DNA of 37,689 nt, taken from Seminavis robusta (Eukaryota > Bacillariophyta > Bacillariophyceae > Naviculales > Naviculaceae). The position numbers and the translations under genes were made by a program. Positions 11,443 to 20,405 of the stretch are shown here, piece by piece (positions within the stretch are counted from its first letter, which is position 1; each line of letters opens with the position of its first letter). The stretch covers positions 1 through 37,689 of the forward strand of contig CAICTM010001090.1 in NCBI GenBank assembly GCA_903772945.1, given 5' to 3'. Below the pieces are notes generated by a model that saw nothing but the letters and a program-made list of their open reading frames with translations, searched no databases and was not told where the DNA came from.

Positions 11443-11973
11443 CTTGGCAACAAACCAAAAAGTTTTTCGAGAAACCAAAAAGTTCTTCCTCAGAAGAGTG
11501 TCGGAAGACCCTTTTTCAATCTAAGGTATTCGTTGCGTCTGTCTTTCCGGGCAGTGAGAGGCTCTCTTTCACTTTGTGGGTCTGCTTTCACTGTCCAAAG
11601 TAGAACTTCTGACGACACTGGAAACGAAAAACTCTGCCAAACAATGAATTTGCTCTGTAGTTTCACTCTACAGAAGGGGCAGAGTGAACTCCCAGAGTTT
11701 TGGCTAAGTAATGAGTTCGAACAGGCCGCAGAATGTATGTGACCCGAGTTGGCATGACAGGGACGGCAGGCGCATGATTCGATCCTTGCACAGACCAGGT
11801 ATACTACTATCTATATATGTATACCTATATATATTTATAACCACAGGTTAACCGTCCTAGAAGAGGAGTTGTCACATTCACAAAGTACACGAAAAGAAAA
11901 CAATTACGCCCTCACGCAAACCAAAAAACAGTCAAGGCTGCACTGACAAAAAACATATGGGTATGCACGAAAG

Positions 11974-12383
11974 TGCAATACACGGCTTTTAGCCTTATTC
12001 GCGACTCAATCCTAGATAGGGTTTGAGTTCGACTCATGACTGAGTCTTTCGTGAATAGTCATTGAGACAGGGTTCTCATGACCGCTAGTCATACTAGGTC
12101 GATGGTGAAACATCGCGCTAGATATTTAGCTTCCACGCTACTAGATAAATGCTAGACGAATCTTCCACGCGTTCCGTTTTTGGATCGTGGAGTGAGTAGG
12201 ATTGCTACCGCAACCTACTCTATCACACTTTACAGTCTCCCGCGGGAGTTCAGATCTACGATCCTTTGATTGTGGATCTCTCTCGTTGATTAGTTTTCAT
12301 AGCTTTCTAATCCTCTCATAACTTTCATTCTCTCAAACTCAAAACACTCGAAAGATCTTTACACTAGCTTTTAGCGTAGTGCA
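11974..12383 (+). mobile_element. 5' LTR of Ty3/gypsy element
   Basis: This 410-bp LTR begins TGCAATACACGG and ends GTAGTGCA, with TGCA at both termini. It matches the solo LTR at 7699-8126. It lies 51 bp upstream of the gag start codon on the same strand, as expected for a 5' LTR. No matching 3' LTR occurs downstream in this window, so the element is truncated. The AT-rich leader at 12384-12434 shows no clear primer-binding site complementary to a tRNA 3' end. Confidence 0.85.
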
Positions 12384-12434
12384 TTTTGTTAACAAACACA
12401 ATAGCTTTCAGCTACCCTCAACCTATTCCTCACC

Positions 12435-13030
12435 ATGAAGATTGCCAAAGACGCGTACACCAGCTTCGAGTCTAAGCTGCGCGACAAACCAATCCTTCCT
12501 CTCATCGACCGCGACGATGAATGCGAAATCGACGATTCTCGCTCTACCACCTACAAACTTCGCACTGTTCCAGCAGATGCTGACAGCGCCAAGTACACCT
12601 TCAAGGTCCAAATCATCAATGGATCTGAGACTCCACGTCAAACCATCAAGTGGGCTGGACGTATGGAGAAAGTCTTCATCGGGCTCGCCATTGCTACGCC
12701 TGAAGACAAACATAACCTCCTCAAGGAGATGACTTCTAGCTCTGCCAAGAGCAGTTACGAATCTAGCTGTGCAGGCCATCGTGAAATACGTTGGAATGCC
12801 TTGCGCCAGATTGCAGTCAACACGATTACTCCACGCGACGTACGTGGCGGTGAAGACGAAGCCGCCTTCCAAGCGCGTTTCCAGGCTGCCTGGAACGGAG
12901 CAGCTCAGCCTGCTTTGAACGACACTGACATTACGTTTGGCATAAATGCCTGTGTCGGAGCGGTCTGTCCCTACAAGGCTCTTGAAAAGCAGAAACGCTT
13001 CATGCGCCGCAAGATGCGTAAGCCTGCTGA
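12435..13030 (+). pseudogene. gag: Gypsy gag, 5' part (split by inserted element)
   Basis: The start ATG at 12435 has a good context (CACCATGA) 51 bp after the 5' LTR. About 198 codons follow, beginning MKIAKDAYTSFESKLRDKP, with the helical charged character of gag matrix/capsid regions. The frame is then broken by the element at 13031. Deleting the insertion and one GCTGA duplication joins codon 199 directly to the reading frame at 17424 without a frameshift, giving a gag of about 442 aa. Gag would assemble the particle that packages the element RNA in the cytoplasm. Confidence 0.8.
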
Positions 13031-13563
13031 CGATAACTTTTAGGAGCGAGAGCTCTGGATCCCGTCAGAGATAGCTCCAACAGCTATGCTGGCCTACAGC
13101 TCCAGCACCCACAGCTGGCTTATCTCCAGCCAAAGCAGCAAGAAAGGATCGTCCTTTCTACCATAGTTAAGAAAATAGTACGAAAGATTGAGACCGATCC
13201 TGATTAGCTTGTAGCCCCTTTGATACCGCAGCAGTTGATACCAATCCTGTTGAGGCCGGGCAGAAGCAGTAGGAGGTAGCAGATAGTACTGTTCCCAGAC
13301 TGCCACTGCACGATTGAATAGCGAAGGCCACCAGCTCCTGAGGAGAGCTGGCCCAAAGGGCCCAGCAGAGAGCTCTGCTGGCCCTCCTGTCTGACTGACA
13401 GGACCAAGTCCTTGGTTTGGTGCCTACTGGAGGTGTTGGAATACTCCTGAGGCACGACAAGGCTCCCTGAACTGCCTGACTACCGCTGTCCCTGAGGAAG
13501 GGTTTCAGCGAGACCCAGTCCACTACTTCAGTATTGGAACTGATCCCTTCAAGAAACTTATTG
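13031..13563 (+). repeat. Left LTR of nested element (533 bp)
   Basis: Identity with 16886-17418 starts exactly at CGATAACTTTTAGG and ends at AACTTATTG. The bases before it (TGA) and after it differ from the corresponding bases around the right copy. A cluster of hairpins at 13331-13402 is described separately. Minus-strand open frames inside the LTR (for example 13094-13306) are repeated in the other LTR only because the DNA is duplicated, and have no coding signature. Confidence 0.9.
13331..13402 (+). promoter_or_regulatory. Cluster of four hairpins inside the LTR
   Basis: Four inverted repeats follow one another: CCAGCTC...GAGCTGG (13331-13351), GCCC-AAA-GGGC (13351-13361), CCAGCAGAG-AG-CTCTGCTGG (13362-13381) and CCTGTC...GACAGG (13386-13402). 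The same run is conserved at 17186-17257 in the right LTR. In LTR RNAs such structures can serve polyadenylation, dimerisation or packaging; which applies here is not visible. Confidence 0.6.
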
Positions 13564-13578
13564 GATTAACAGTCGCAT
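13564..13578 (+). other. Primer-binding site matching tRNA-Asn anticodon arm
   Basis: Immediately after the left LTR the sequence is GATTAACAGTCGCAT. Its reverse complement, ATGCGACTGTTAATC, has the layout of a tRNA anticodon arm: stem TGCGA, seven-base loop CTGTTAA with U33, anticodon GUU and A37, then TC as the start of the 3' stem strand. GUU reads asparagine. Copia and Ty5 are known to prime with a tRNA-iMet half-molecule cleaved in this same arm, so this element probably uses a tRNA-Asn half-molecule. Confidence 0.65.
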
Positions 13579-13752
13579 AGATTTGCAGGCAGTTCTTAAG
13601 GGAAGAAGAGACCTCCTTGACGAGAAAAGGATCTCTTCGAATTACAACAATCAGTGCTGCAGCTACAGTTGGATTCATTCAATTTCATTGGCATTTTGAG
13701 GTGGTTTCAAGGTCCATTTTGAAGTCATAAGTCAACAACCTTCTGGTCAATT

Positions 13753-14181
13753 TTGACAGGTCCAACCTTCACCACAGTGACAAGCACCTTCAGCTTGACA
13801 ATCTACTGGTCAACAACTCCCACACCATCATCATTGTCACCTACAAGGACCTACACAAACCACCAACTCCACAACAACACCATTGCCAACGTGCCTTCAG
13901 CCAAAAGCAGGAAAAATCACCCAATTCGCTCGAAAGAAGAAGCAGTTCGCGTACTGGCCCGGTACCACCGAACACCTGGAGTCTCCGAGTGCACACGAGA
14001 CTTATTGGTTCACACCACTTTGGCTACTGAGATCATATCTTTTACGGTGGAAGAACAACAATTGTTGATCACGGCATTCGCGGCATATCTCTTTGGTGGA
14101 CGCGTTCTATCTCTTTACGTGCTTTCATCGAGTTACACGGAAGGTTCGGATCTATTGTTGATTTCGAGGCTTATCTCTTGA
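13753..14181 (+). CDS. Possible short ORF in nested element leader (142 aa)
   Basis: An ATG-started frame opens 189 bp after the left LTR. The product is Thr/Ser-rich at the start (TFTTVTSTFSLTIYWSTTPT), basic in the middle, and ends in a hydrophobic stretch. Composition follows the local CA-rich DNA, so it may be chance. The leader from 14182 to 14969 contains another weak frame (14325-14654) and no recognisable motif. I would not rely on either as a gene. Confidence 0.2.
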   Translation: MTGPTFTTVTSTFSLTIYWSTTPTPSSLSPTRTYTNHQLHNNTIANVPSAKSRKNHPIRSKEEAVRVLARYHRTPGVSECTRDLLVHTTLATEIISFTVEEQQLLITAFAAYLFGGRVLSLYVLSSSYTEGSDLLLISRLIS

Positions 14182-14969
14182 GGGATTCCACGGAACGTTG
14201 TTCTCCGCCTGTGCAGTTTTGAGCGATTTACCGGAACGTATTGGAAGTTCTCCGCGGAACGTGATCAGCCAATCAAATCGACCGTGCAGTTTCGGTACTT
14301 ATTGCGAGTGCACTGAGTCAGTACGTGAGAGTCACAAGTTCCATTTCGATCCTGGATCGCCGAAGACTTAAACGACAAGCTTCCCCGTACCGATTCTGCA
14401 CTTACGACAACGTTCTCCGTACCGGTTCTTGCTCCGAAAGCAGGCCCAGTTGCGTAAACTGGATTGGCCCTCACATTTTAAAGGTTTTACACCGTCGAGT
14501 CATTGAATTCCGTGAACTCGCTCGAGACAGATCCAACCTACCCAAGAGACCAACTCGGAGAGCTCCGAGCCAACCAAGAGGTCAATTCGCTTGGCTGAAA
14601 GTGGTATCATTGCAACCGCCATTCCTCAATTGGTCAGTGGGTAACTCACCTTGAATTTTAGGATCTTTTGTGGGGAGATTCATTGGCCCCAGCAAGCTAG
14701 CTTCCACTGTGGCAAAACCTCCACAAACCAAGCCAGTTCCCAGCACCACGGCAACACAGGAATCAGGGCCCAGTGGTCCTACACAGGCTACCTTATTCAA
14801 GTACACTTAGATTGAATTTCCCAGGCCCCTAGCAAGGTCCCAAGAAGTCATCTTTGTGGTTTCCAGATTACAGTTGAGCCAGCCTTATTCCACTGCTACA
14901 AGAGCTGAAAACCAGTGCTCCCACCAGTACAACTGATACACCTCTTCCTTGACAGAAACAAGAGCAACC

Positions 14970-16454
14970 ATGTCACTCTACATACCCACAGTGACTCCTC
15001 CACCATCACGGAATGCCCTGAAGGCTAGAGAACCAAGGAAACAGGCTAGCCCAAGAACAGCTAGCCATAGTTCCCCCACAACCCGGGAGGATATGGTTCA
15101 GGCCATCATGAAGAGTCTGGATGAGCAGCACGTCTCTATCCAAGCCCTTGGCACTACCCTTGATAGTCTCATTGAAGAGCGACAGTGGTGCATTCGTCAG
15201 CTGCTTGACAAGTCCCTTAGTCGAAACCTCGAGAAGATCAACGGAAAGGCAGCTGCCCTCAGGCAGAAAGCAGCCACCTCCAGGACTAGGAGGCACATCT
15301 GGTACCACGCATCTCCCAAGCGCGATTGTGGGGAGTTGCCTGCCACTAGTGTCCAGCCCACGCAGCGGCGACTGGCAGAGGCCCTCTTTGCTTCCAACAA
15401 CAACAGCAATGTAGCCACAGTTCCACCGACTGGGCATCCAACTCTCAAGTCAGACAGTGGGGAATTGCACGTCATTCGCCCTTCGGCCGGTGCCACAGCC
15501 AACCACCAGCCACCTTCCAGGCCAGCTTGTGGGGAGTCGCCAGCCACTTGTCCTTTGCAAGTTACAGCGGCCAACAACCAGCTGCCCAATGCCACACCCT
15601 TGGTTGCTCCGGTGCAACCTTTTGCCCTAGCTGGTGCTCCCAATGCATCACTGGGTGATGGGGAGATTATAGAGCTGTCTACCTCCAGCTCCAGCAGTCA
15701 CCCAGCTTCTACATTGGCTTATGGGGAGGCCAGTACTGTAGCCCACAGCAACAACGATTCTAGCAGGACGATTCCATCATTCCAGGAAGTCCCACCTGTA
15801 ATCAATACCACGGTTGTCCCTTCCAAGAAGGACCGCACGTCCTTTGTTCGACAGACGACAACCAACCCATGTTGGATGCCCCACGGTTTGCCCACCAAGG
15901 CGACACCCAAGGCAACCAACTCGGTTCTAGCAGAACCACCTCTCTTTGGTACTCCCAGTGCCACCAGGCTCGTGCCAAACGAGAGGATCCCTTTGCAAGC
16001 AAGTGCACACCCAAAGCAGGATGCTCTCAAGCAGGCAGCTTCTAGGGCAAGTGCAACAACCAACCTTGGCTGGAGATCCAAGTGTCCACCATGTCGAACG
16101 ACACCAAGGATTCCCAGCTTGGTCCATCCCGGACCACCTCTCTTTGGTACTCCCAGTGCCACTAGGCTTGTGCCAAATGAGAGGATCCCTATGGCAGCAA
16201 TGCCACCCAGTCGACCATCCCTTTGTCGACAACCACCACCACTGTCTGACAGCAGCAACAATGTCACACCACAGGATGAGTCCAAGGTTCGAACCACCAT
16301 GGTCTCAGTCTCCTCTGCCTCCAAGGCAATGGGGAGTTCCCTAGTGTTTGGCATGTGGTTCCATCATGTGTTTGCTTCCATGATAGCCCATAGGATTGGA
16401 GCCCTCCAGTCTGTGCTGCTAGTACCGCCCCTGGATTTTCGGACGGGCAACTAG
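14970..16454 (+). CDS. 494-aa cargo ORF of nested element, unknown function
   Basis: The ATG at 14970 sits in a strong context (GCAACCATGT), and the frame stays open for 1485 bp on the element's sense strand. Residues ~35-105 look helical and possibly coiled coil (REDMVQAIMKSLDEQ, then DSLIEERQWCIRQLLDKSLS). The rest is Ser/Thr/Pro/Ala/Asn-rich and disordered. It contains short repeated phrases (CGELPATS, SGELHV, CGESPATC) and one exact 19-residue duplication, PPLFGTPSATRLVPNERIP, encoded near 15935-15994 and 16132-16191. There is no zinc knuckle, DTG protease or polymerase motif. It may be a divergent gag-like protein or captured host sequence; neither is proven. The frame is intact, unlike almost all other ORFs here, consistent with the young LTRs. 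Confidence 0.65.
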   Translation: MSLYIPTVTPPPSRNALKAREPRKQASPRTASHSSPTTREDMVQAIMKSLDEQHVSIQALGTTLDSLIEERQWCIRQLLDKSLSRNLEKINGKAAALRQKAATSRTRRHIWYHASPKRDCGELPATSVQPTQRRLAEALFASNNNSNVATVPPTGHPTLKSDSGELHVIRPSAGATANHQPPSRPACGESPATCPLQVTAANNQLPNATPLVAPVQPFALAGAPNASLGDGEIIELSTSSSSSHPASTLAYGEASTVAHSNNDSSRTIPSFQEVPPVINTTVVPSKKDRTSFVRQTTTNPCWMPHGLPTKATPKATNSVLAEPPLFGTPSATRLVPNERIPLQASAHPKQDALKQAASRASATTNLGWRSKCPPCRTTPRIPSLVHPGPPLFGTPSATRLVPNERIPMAAMPPSRPSLCRQPPPLSDSSNNVTPQDESKVRTTMVSVSSASKAMGSSLVFGMWFHHVFASMIAHRIGALQSVLLVPPLDFRTGN

Positions 16455-16885
16455 ACTACGTCCCTGTCTGGTACAGCCCATCCATCCCATCCGTCAAGGG
16501 ACATGGTTGCGGGGCAAGAAGGCCGCTCCACTGAGAGCTTGCCACCGCTGAATTCGGCCTGTGGCAAAGCCACGAATATTTGTCTACATATGAAGAAAAC
16601 AAACAACAGCTATGATAGCAACCAGCACCGCCGACACCTACCGAGTCTGGTCATGCTGATGAAGCACGCAATCCATTTGCGCCTACCTTTGGTCCAGCAA
16701 CCGACCAACCATGCAAGTCCCTCCACTTGTGAGATCCCCATCTCACATTGTGTTCCACTAGCAGTCGATGCCGAGTGGCCCATGAATGTTCCGTTCATGG
16801 GGAGAGTATGTATTGTAGTTAGTTAGTAACTAATCGTATATCGTGGCATTCCCATGAGAGCGGATCCATACGCACTCGTGGGGAG
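16455..16885 (+). other. 3' untranslated part and purine tract of nested element
   Basis: Between the ORF stop and the right LTR there is no convincing gene (the frame at 16503-16826 is weak). The last bases, GTGGGGAG at 16879-16886, form a short purine-rich tract directly abutting the right LTR, the position of the plus-strand primer in LTR elements. Confidence 0.5.
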
Positions 16886-17418
16886 CGATAACTTTTAGGA
16901 GCGAGAGCTCTGGATCCCGTCAGAGATAGCTCCAACAGCTATGCTGGCCTACAGCTCCAGCACCCACAGCTGGCTTATCTCCAGCCAAAGCAGCAAGAAA
17001 GGATCGTCCTTTCTACCATAGTTAAGAAAATAGTACGAAAGATTGAGACCGATCCTGATTAGCTTGTAGCCCCTTTGATACCGCAGTAGTTGATACCAAT
17101 CCTGTTGAGGCCGGGCAGAAGCAGTAGGAGGTAGCAGATAGTACTGTTCCCAGACTGCCACTGCACGATTGAATAGCGAAGGCCACCAGCTCCTGAGGAG
17201 AGCTGGCCCAAAGGGCCCAGCAGAGAGCTCTGCTGGCCCTCCTGTCTGACTGACAGGACCAAGTCCTTGGTTTGGTGCCTACTGGAGGTGTTGGAATACT
17301 CCTGAGGCACGACAAGGCTCCCTGAACTGCCTGACTACCGCTGTCCCCGAGGAAGGGTTTCAGCGAGACCCAGTCCACTACTTCAGTATTGGAACTGATC
17401 CCTTCAAGAAACTTATTG
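16886..17418 (+). repeat. Right LTR of nested element (533 bp)
   Basis: Same length as the left LTR with only a few substitutions. Its right border is followed by GCTGA (17419-17423), the second copy of the target duplication, and then by the resumed gag frame. Confidence 0.9.
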
Positions 17419-17423
17419 GCTGA

Positions 17424-18156
17424 TATGACTACTCGGGCTTATGTCAACAACCTCAGTCGGATGAATGCCGATGAACTTCCTCGTCTACCACCTTTTGGAC
17501 CCAACCAAACATTGAACCATGACGAAGTCATTGACATTGTTTGTCATGGAATTCCACGCTCGTGGATGAAGAAGATGGACGAACACGACTTCGATCCTTT
17601 CTCAGCTCCTATCGGAGAAACCATTGGATTCTGCGAACGCATGGAATCCTCCGAAGACTTTGACAAGGGCGGTGATGCCAAGCAAGCTCCTTCGAAGAAG
17701 AACAACAGCAAGAAGTACAAGTCTACTCGCAACAACGACCACTCTTCCAAGAACGAAGAAAAGTGGTGCGACTACCACGAGTCCAGCACTCACAACACTG
17801 CTGACTGCATGACTCTGAAGAAGCTCAAGGCCAAGTCTCAGTCCTCGTCTGACAACGATAGCAAGCCAGCGTACAACAAGAACAAGACTTGGAAGCGCAA
17901 GTCCGACGACGCCAAGTCCTACACCAAGAAGGAACTCTCTGTCCTTATGAAGAAAGTCTCCAACGCTGCGGTCAAGGCTGATCGCAAGAAGAAAAGCGAA
18001 TGCAACCATGTTGCCAAGCGCAAGTCAGACGACTCCGACAACGAGGACGACTCCTCTGTTGGATCCATCAACATGATGGACAAGAAAATGGCTGCCGTTG
18101 ACAAGGCGCTTGCCGAATTCGACTTCAATCATTCGGATGGAGAGATCTCCGTCTGA
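17424..18156 (+). pseudogene. gag: Gypsy gag, 3' part with zinc knuckle-like motif
   Basis: Gag resumes at 17424 in the frame left at 13030 and ends at a TGA (18154-18156). It begins in the capsid-like helical region (TTRAYVNNLSRMNADEL, RSWMKKMDEHDFDPFSAP), then becomes Lys/Ser-rich. At 17767-17808 it carries a Cys/His knuckle with spacing C-x2-H-x4-H-x4-C (WCDYHESSTHNTADC), a form found in gag proteins of gypsy-type elements and expected to bind the genomic RNA. The tail is acidic and basic by turns (SDDSDNEDDSSVGS). The pol frame follows in the same phase after the stop. Confidence 0.8.
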
Positions 18157-19542
18157 GGATTAGGCCAGGATGATGATTCAACGGAACCATGTTCCGATTT
18201 CTCATACCTAAGTGATGAAGATATCTCACTAAATAGTAAACAAGATTTGTTTGCAACTGATGAAATCTACGGCAAATTAGATAATTGCCTAGAAGCTGCT
18301 CAACTAGATTCTAACGATCTATCCAGCATTGTTAACCTCGTCCGTGGCCAACCACCTCGTCAACGTCGCAAGACAAGAGACCTCAAAACTATCGTCTATG
18401 TTAGATTTAACAGACGAGAGAAAGGGAAACAAAAACCCGTTACACTCCGTTGCTTACTGGATACAGGAGCATCCGGAACTTTAATTACTCAAACTCATGC
18501 TAAGAGTTTACTCATGAAGAATCATGGGGGCGTCCAAACATTACGGACTGCTTCTGTAAAGGAATTGAAACCCCGCACGAAGTGTAAGGGCACACTCATG
18601 ATTCCTGAGTTCCACGATAATAGAATTATCGAATGGAATTTACACGTCACCAAGAACTTGGGGGCGCATGACATGATCATAGGTCAAGACACTCTCTCCG
18701 ACCTAAGAATCAAGTTTGATTTCACTACCATGTCAATGGAGTGGAACAGCATATTTTTCCCTGCGAAAGATGGCGATACCGATAGAGAAGAGAACTTCTC
18801 CATTCCTGATCCTGCAGCTGTCAGCGACAGTGCAGATAGTCTCAAGAAGATTCTTGATGCAACATACGAACAAACTGACTTAAGGCAGATGTGCCAGAGT
18901 CGAAATCAGTTAAATAAGGAAGAGCAAGAACTGCCTCATGCCTTCTCAACCAAGTGCTCCGACCCAGTCGAGGGTACTGTGGGAGAGTTGCAAATGGACG
19001 ACTACGAAGTAGAACTTCGTCCCGACGCTAAATCCTATTATACTAGGGCTCACCCTACTCCACGTGTCCATACCAACACTCTCAAGACAGAGGTTGAACG
19101 TCTCTGCAAGGCAGGAGTACTTAAAAAGATAAACTGTTCCGAGTGGACGGCACCAACTTTTATCATTCCCAAGAAAGATGGATCTGTACGATTCATCTCT
19201 GATTTCCGGGAACTGAACAAAAGGATTAAGCGGAAGCCTTATCCTATCCCAAAAATACAGGACATGCTCTTGAATCTAGATGGATTCAAGTACGCTACTG
19301 GTCTAGACTTGAACATGGGACACTATCACATCGAGCTGTCACCTCACTCGAAGCAACTCTGTACCATCGTACTCCCGTGGGGAAAGCACGAGTACCAGAG
19401 GTTGCCAATGGGCCTATTACATAGTCCCGACATCTTCCAAAGGAAGATGAAAACACGCATGCATGACTTAGAAAATGTCCGTGCATACATTGACGATCAA
19501 CTCATCCTAACTGACGACGATCTAGTAGATCACGTTGAATAG
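18157..19542 (+). pseudogene. pol: Gypsy pol: protease and truncated reverse transcriptase
   Basis: Read straight on from the gag stop, in the same frame. An aspartic protease is recognised by LLDTGASGTLI (DTGA at 18460-18471) with a downstream hydrophobic strand and GQDTLSDL. A Ty3/gypsy reverse transcriptase follows, with KKDGSVRFISDFRELNKRIK, LDLNMGHYHIEL, LPMGLLHSPDIFQRKM and the catalytic YIDD at 19486-19497 (most relatives have FxDD or YIDD). The frame stops at 19542 soon after YIDD, so the RT thumb, RNase H and integrase are missing. The normal product would process gag-pol and copy RNA to DNA in the particle; this copy cannot. Confidence 0.88.
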
Positions 19543-19796
19543 TTAGTAGATGCGATCCAGCTATCGCTCCTCCTACGAATAGGAAGGAACTTCGTGGATT
19601 CATTGGACCAATGAACTACCAGCCAGATACACGAATCTGACGATCACATGTACACTTCATTGCTGGACAACGATTGATCCCGTAACCGAATGGTTTGGGA
19701 TTACCAAGGTCTGCTCCAAGACAGCAGACGAAGTAACCATAACAAAGAAGAACACATACTATCTTATACGTTAATTTTTCAGGTCTAGAATAGTAC
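19543..19796 (+). pseudogene. Decayed remnant of gypsy RT/RNase H junction
   Basis: Just after the RT stop, TNRKELRGFIGPMNYQPD can be read at about 19577-19630. It resembles the RT-RNase H linker of gypsy elements, where NRKELRxFIGxMNYY is usual. About 60 bp of the expected sequence before it is missing, and frame breaks follow. CSKTADEV at ~19712-19735 is the last element-like phrase. The gypsy element therefore ends by deletion next to the histone gene at 19797, and no 3' LTR is present. Confidence 0.55.
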
Positions 19797-20215
19797 CTAA
19801 AACCTTCCACCTTGAATCCTCCTGGCTAGCCGGATATCTTTTGGCATGATGGTGATTCTCTTGGCATGAATAGCACAAAGGTTGGAACATTGGAACATGT
19901 CCACAAGATGGGCTTCTGACGCTTGCTCGAGAGCTTCCATTGCAGACCCTTGGAACCTGATGTCTTTTCTAATATCAGAAGCTATGTCTCGAACAAGACG
20001 CTGAAAGGGCAGTCTCCTGATTAGGAGATCGGTTGACTTCTGGTACCTTCGAATTTCTCTGAGAGCCACAGTTCCTGGGCGATAGCGCTGTCGCTTTTTG
20101 CACACACCTTCAATGGAGAAGGGACCTTCCTGGCGGCCCACCTTGCTAGCGCCTTCCGGAATCTGAGATGTTGTCCGTGGACTACTTTGCTTGCAGTTGC
20201 TTTAGTCCTTACCAT
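19797..20215 (-). pseudogene. Divergent histone H3 variant, one frameshift in the tail
   Basis: From the ATG at 20215 the product begins [10 protein letters not shown] and runs through a tail resembling RKQLATKAARK (here [11 protein letters not shown]). A one-base frame change near 20100-20110 then leads into [20 protein letters not shown]. The core is complete to the stop at 19797-19799, with [50 protein letters not shown] and RLARRI. Differences from canonical H3 are spread through the core (for example DMFQCSN for GLFEDTN, and a GGRF end). Loop 1 has canonical length, so it is not an obvious centromeric H3. It may be a functional variant with a sequencing indel or a young pseudogene. The product would be a nucleosome component in the nucleus. 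Confidence 0.8.
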
Positions 20216-20405
20216 ACTGGAGGAAATCAATTTTATGTCTCATTATTTTTGGACTGCGGATGTAGTCGTTAAACTGCATGCATAGTAGCATGCCGTCTTT
20301 GCTCTCTACATACTTCCTGCTGGTATTATCAATATAGTCGTTGCAGTACTGGGGACTGGGGGCTGGTTGGGGTCATTCTTTTTCTATACGTTTGGATTCG
20401 TTGGC

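Larger units (their letters stand above)
13031..17418 (+). mobile_element. Complete non-autonomous LTR retrotransposon nested in gypsy gag
   Basis: A 4388-bp element is bounded by 533-bp direct LTRs (13031-13563 and 16886-17418) and flanked by the 5-bp duplication GCTGA (13026-13030 and 17419-17423). The LTRs differ at only a few positions (for example C/T at 13243 versus 17098, and T/C in CTGTCCC(T/C)GAGG) and have identical length, so insertion is recent. Termini are CGATAA...TTATTG, a short imperfect inverted repeat, not the usual TG...CA. The interior has a primer-binding site, one long ORF and a purine-rich tract, but no protease, integrase, RT or RNase H. It must be mobilised in trans. 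The tRNA half-molecule primer suggests a Ty1/copia-type helper; this is inference. Confidence 0.88.

Noticed and set aside
12384..12434. tRNA-Asn half-tRNA primer site for the gypsy element
   Set aside because: GTTAAC occurs, but the flanking bases do not form an anticodon stem, so the resemblance is chance.
13094..13523. Minus-strand ORFs repeated at 16949-17378
   Set aside because: They recur only because the LTR is duplicated; they are antisense to the element and have no domain.
13031..13563. LTR borders at TTAGG...CAAGAA with TSD AACTT
   Set aside because: This would leave extra identity outside both LTRs unexplained. Borders CGATAA...TTATTG with TSD GCTGA match the exact ends of identity and restore the gag frame.
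14325..14654. Second leader ORF in the nested element
   Set aside because: Short, compositionally unlike a protein and without any repeat or motif support.
19797..20215. Centromeric H3 (CenH3)
   Set aside because: Loop 1 between the first two histone-fold helices has canonical length and the tail resembles ordinary H3.
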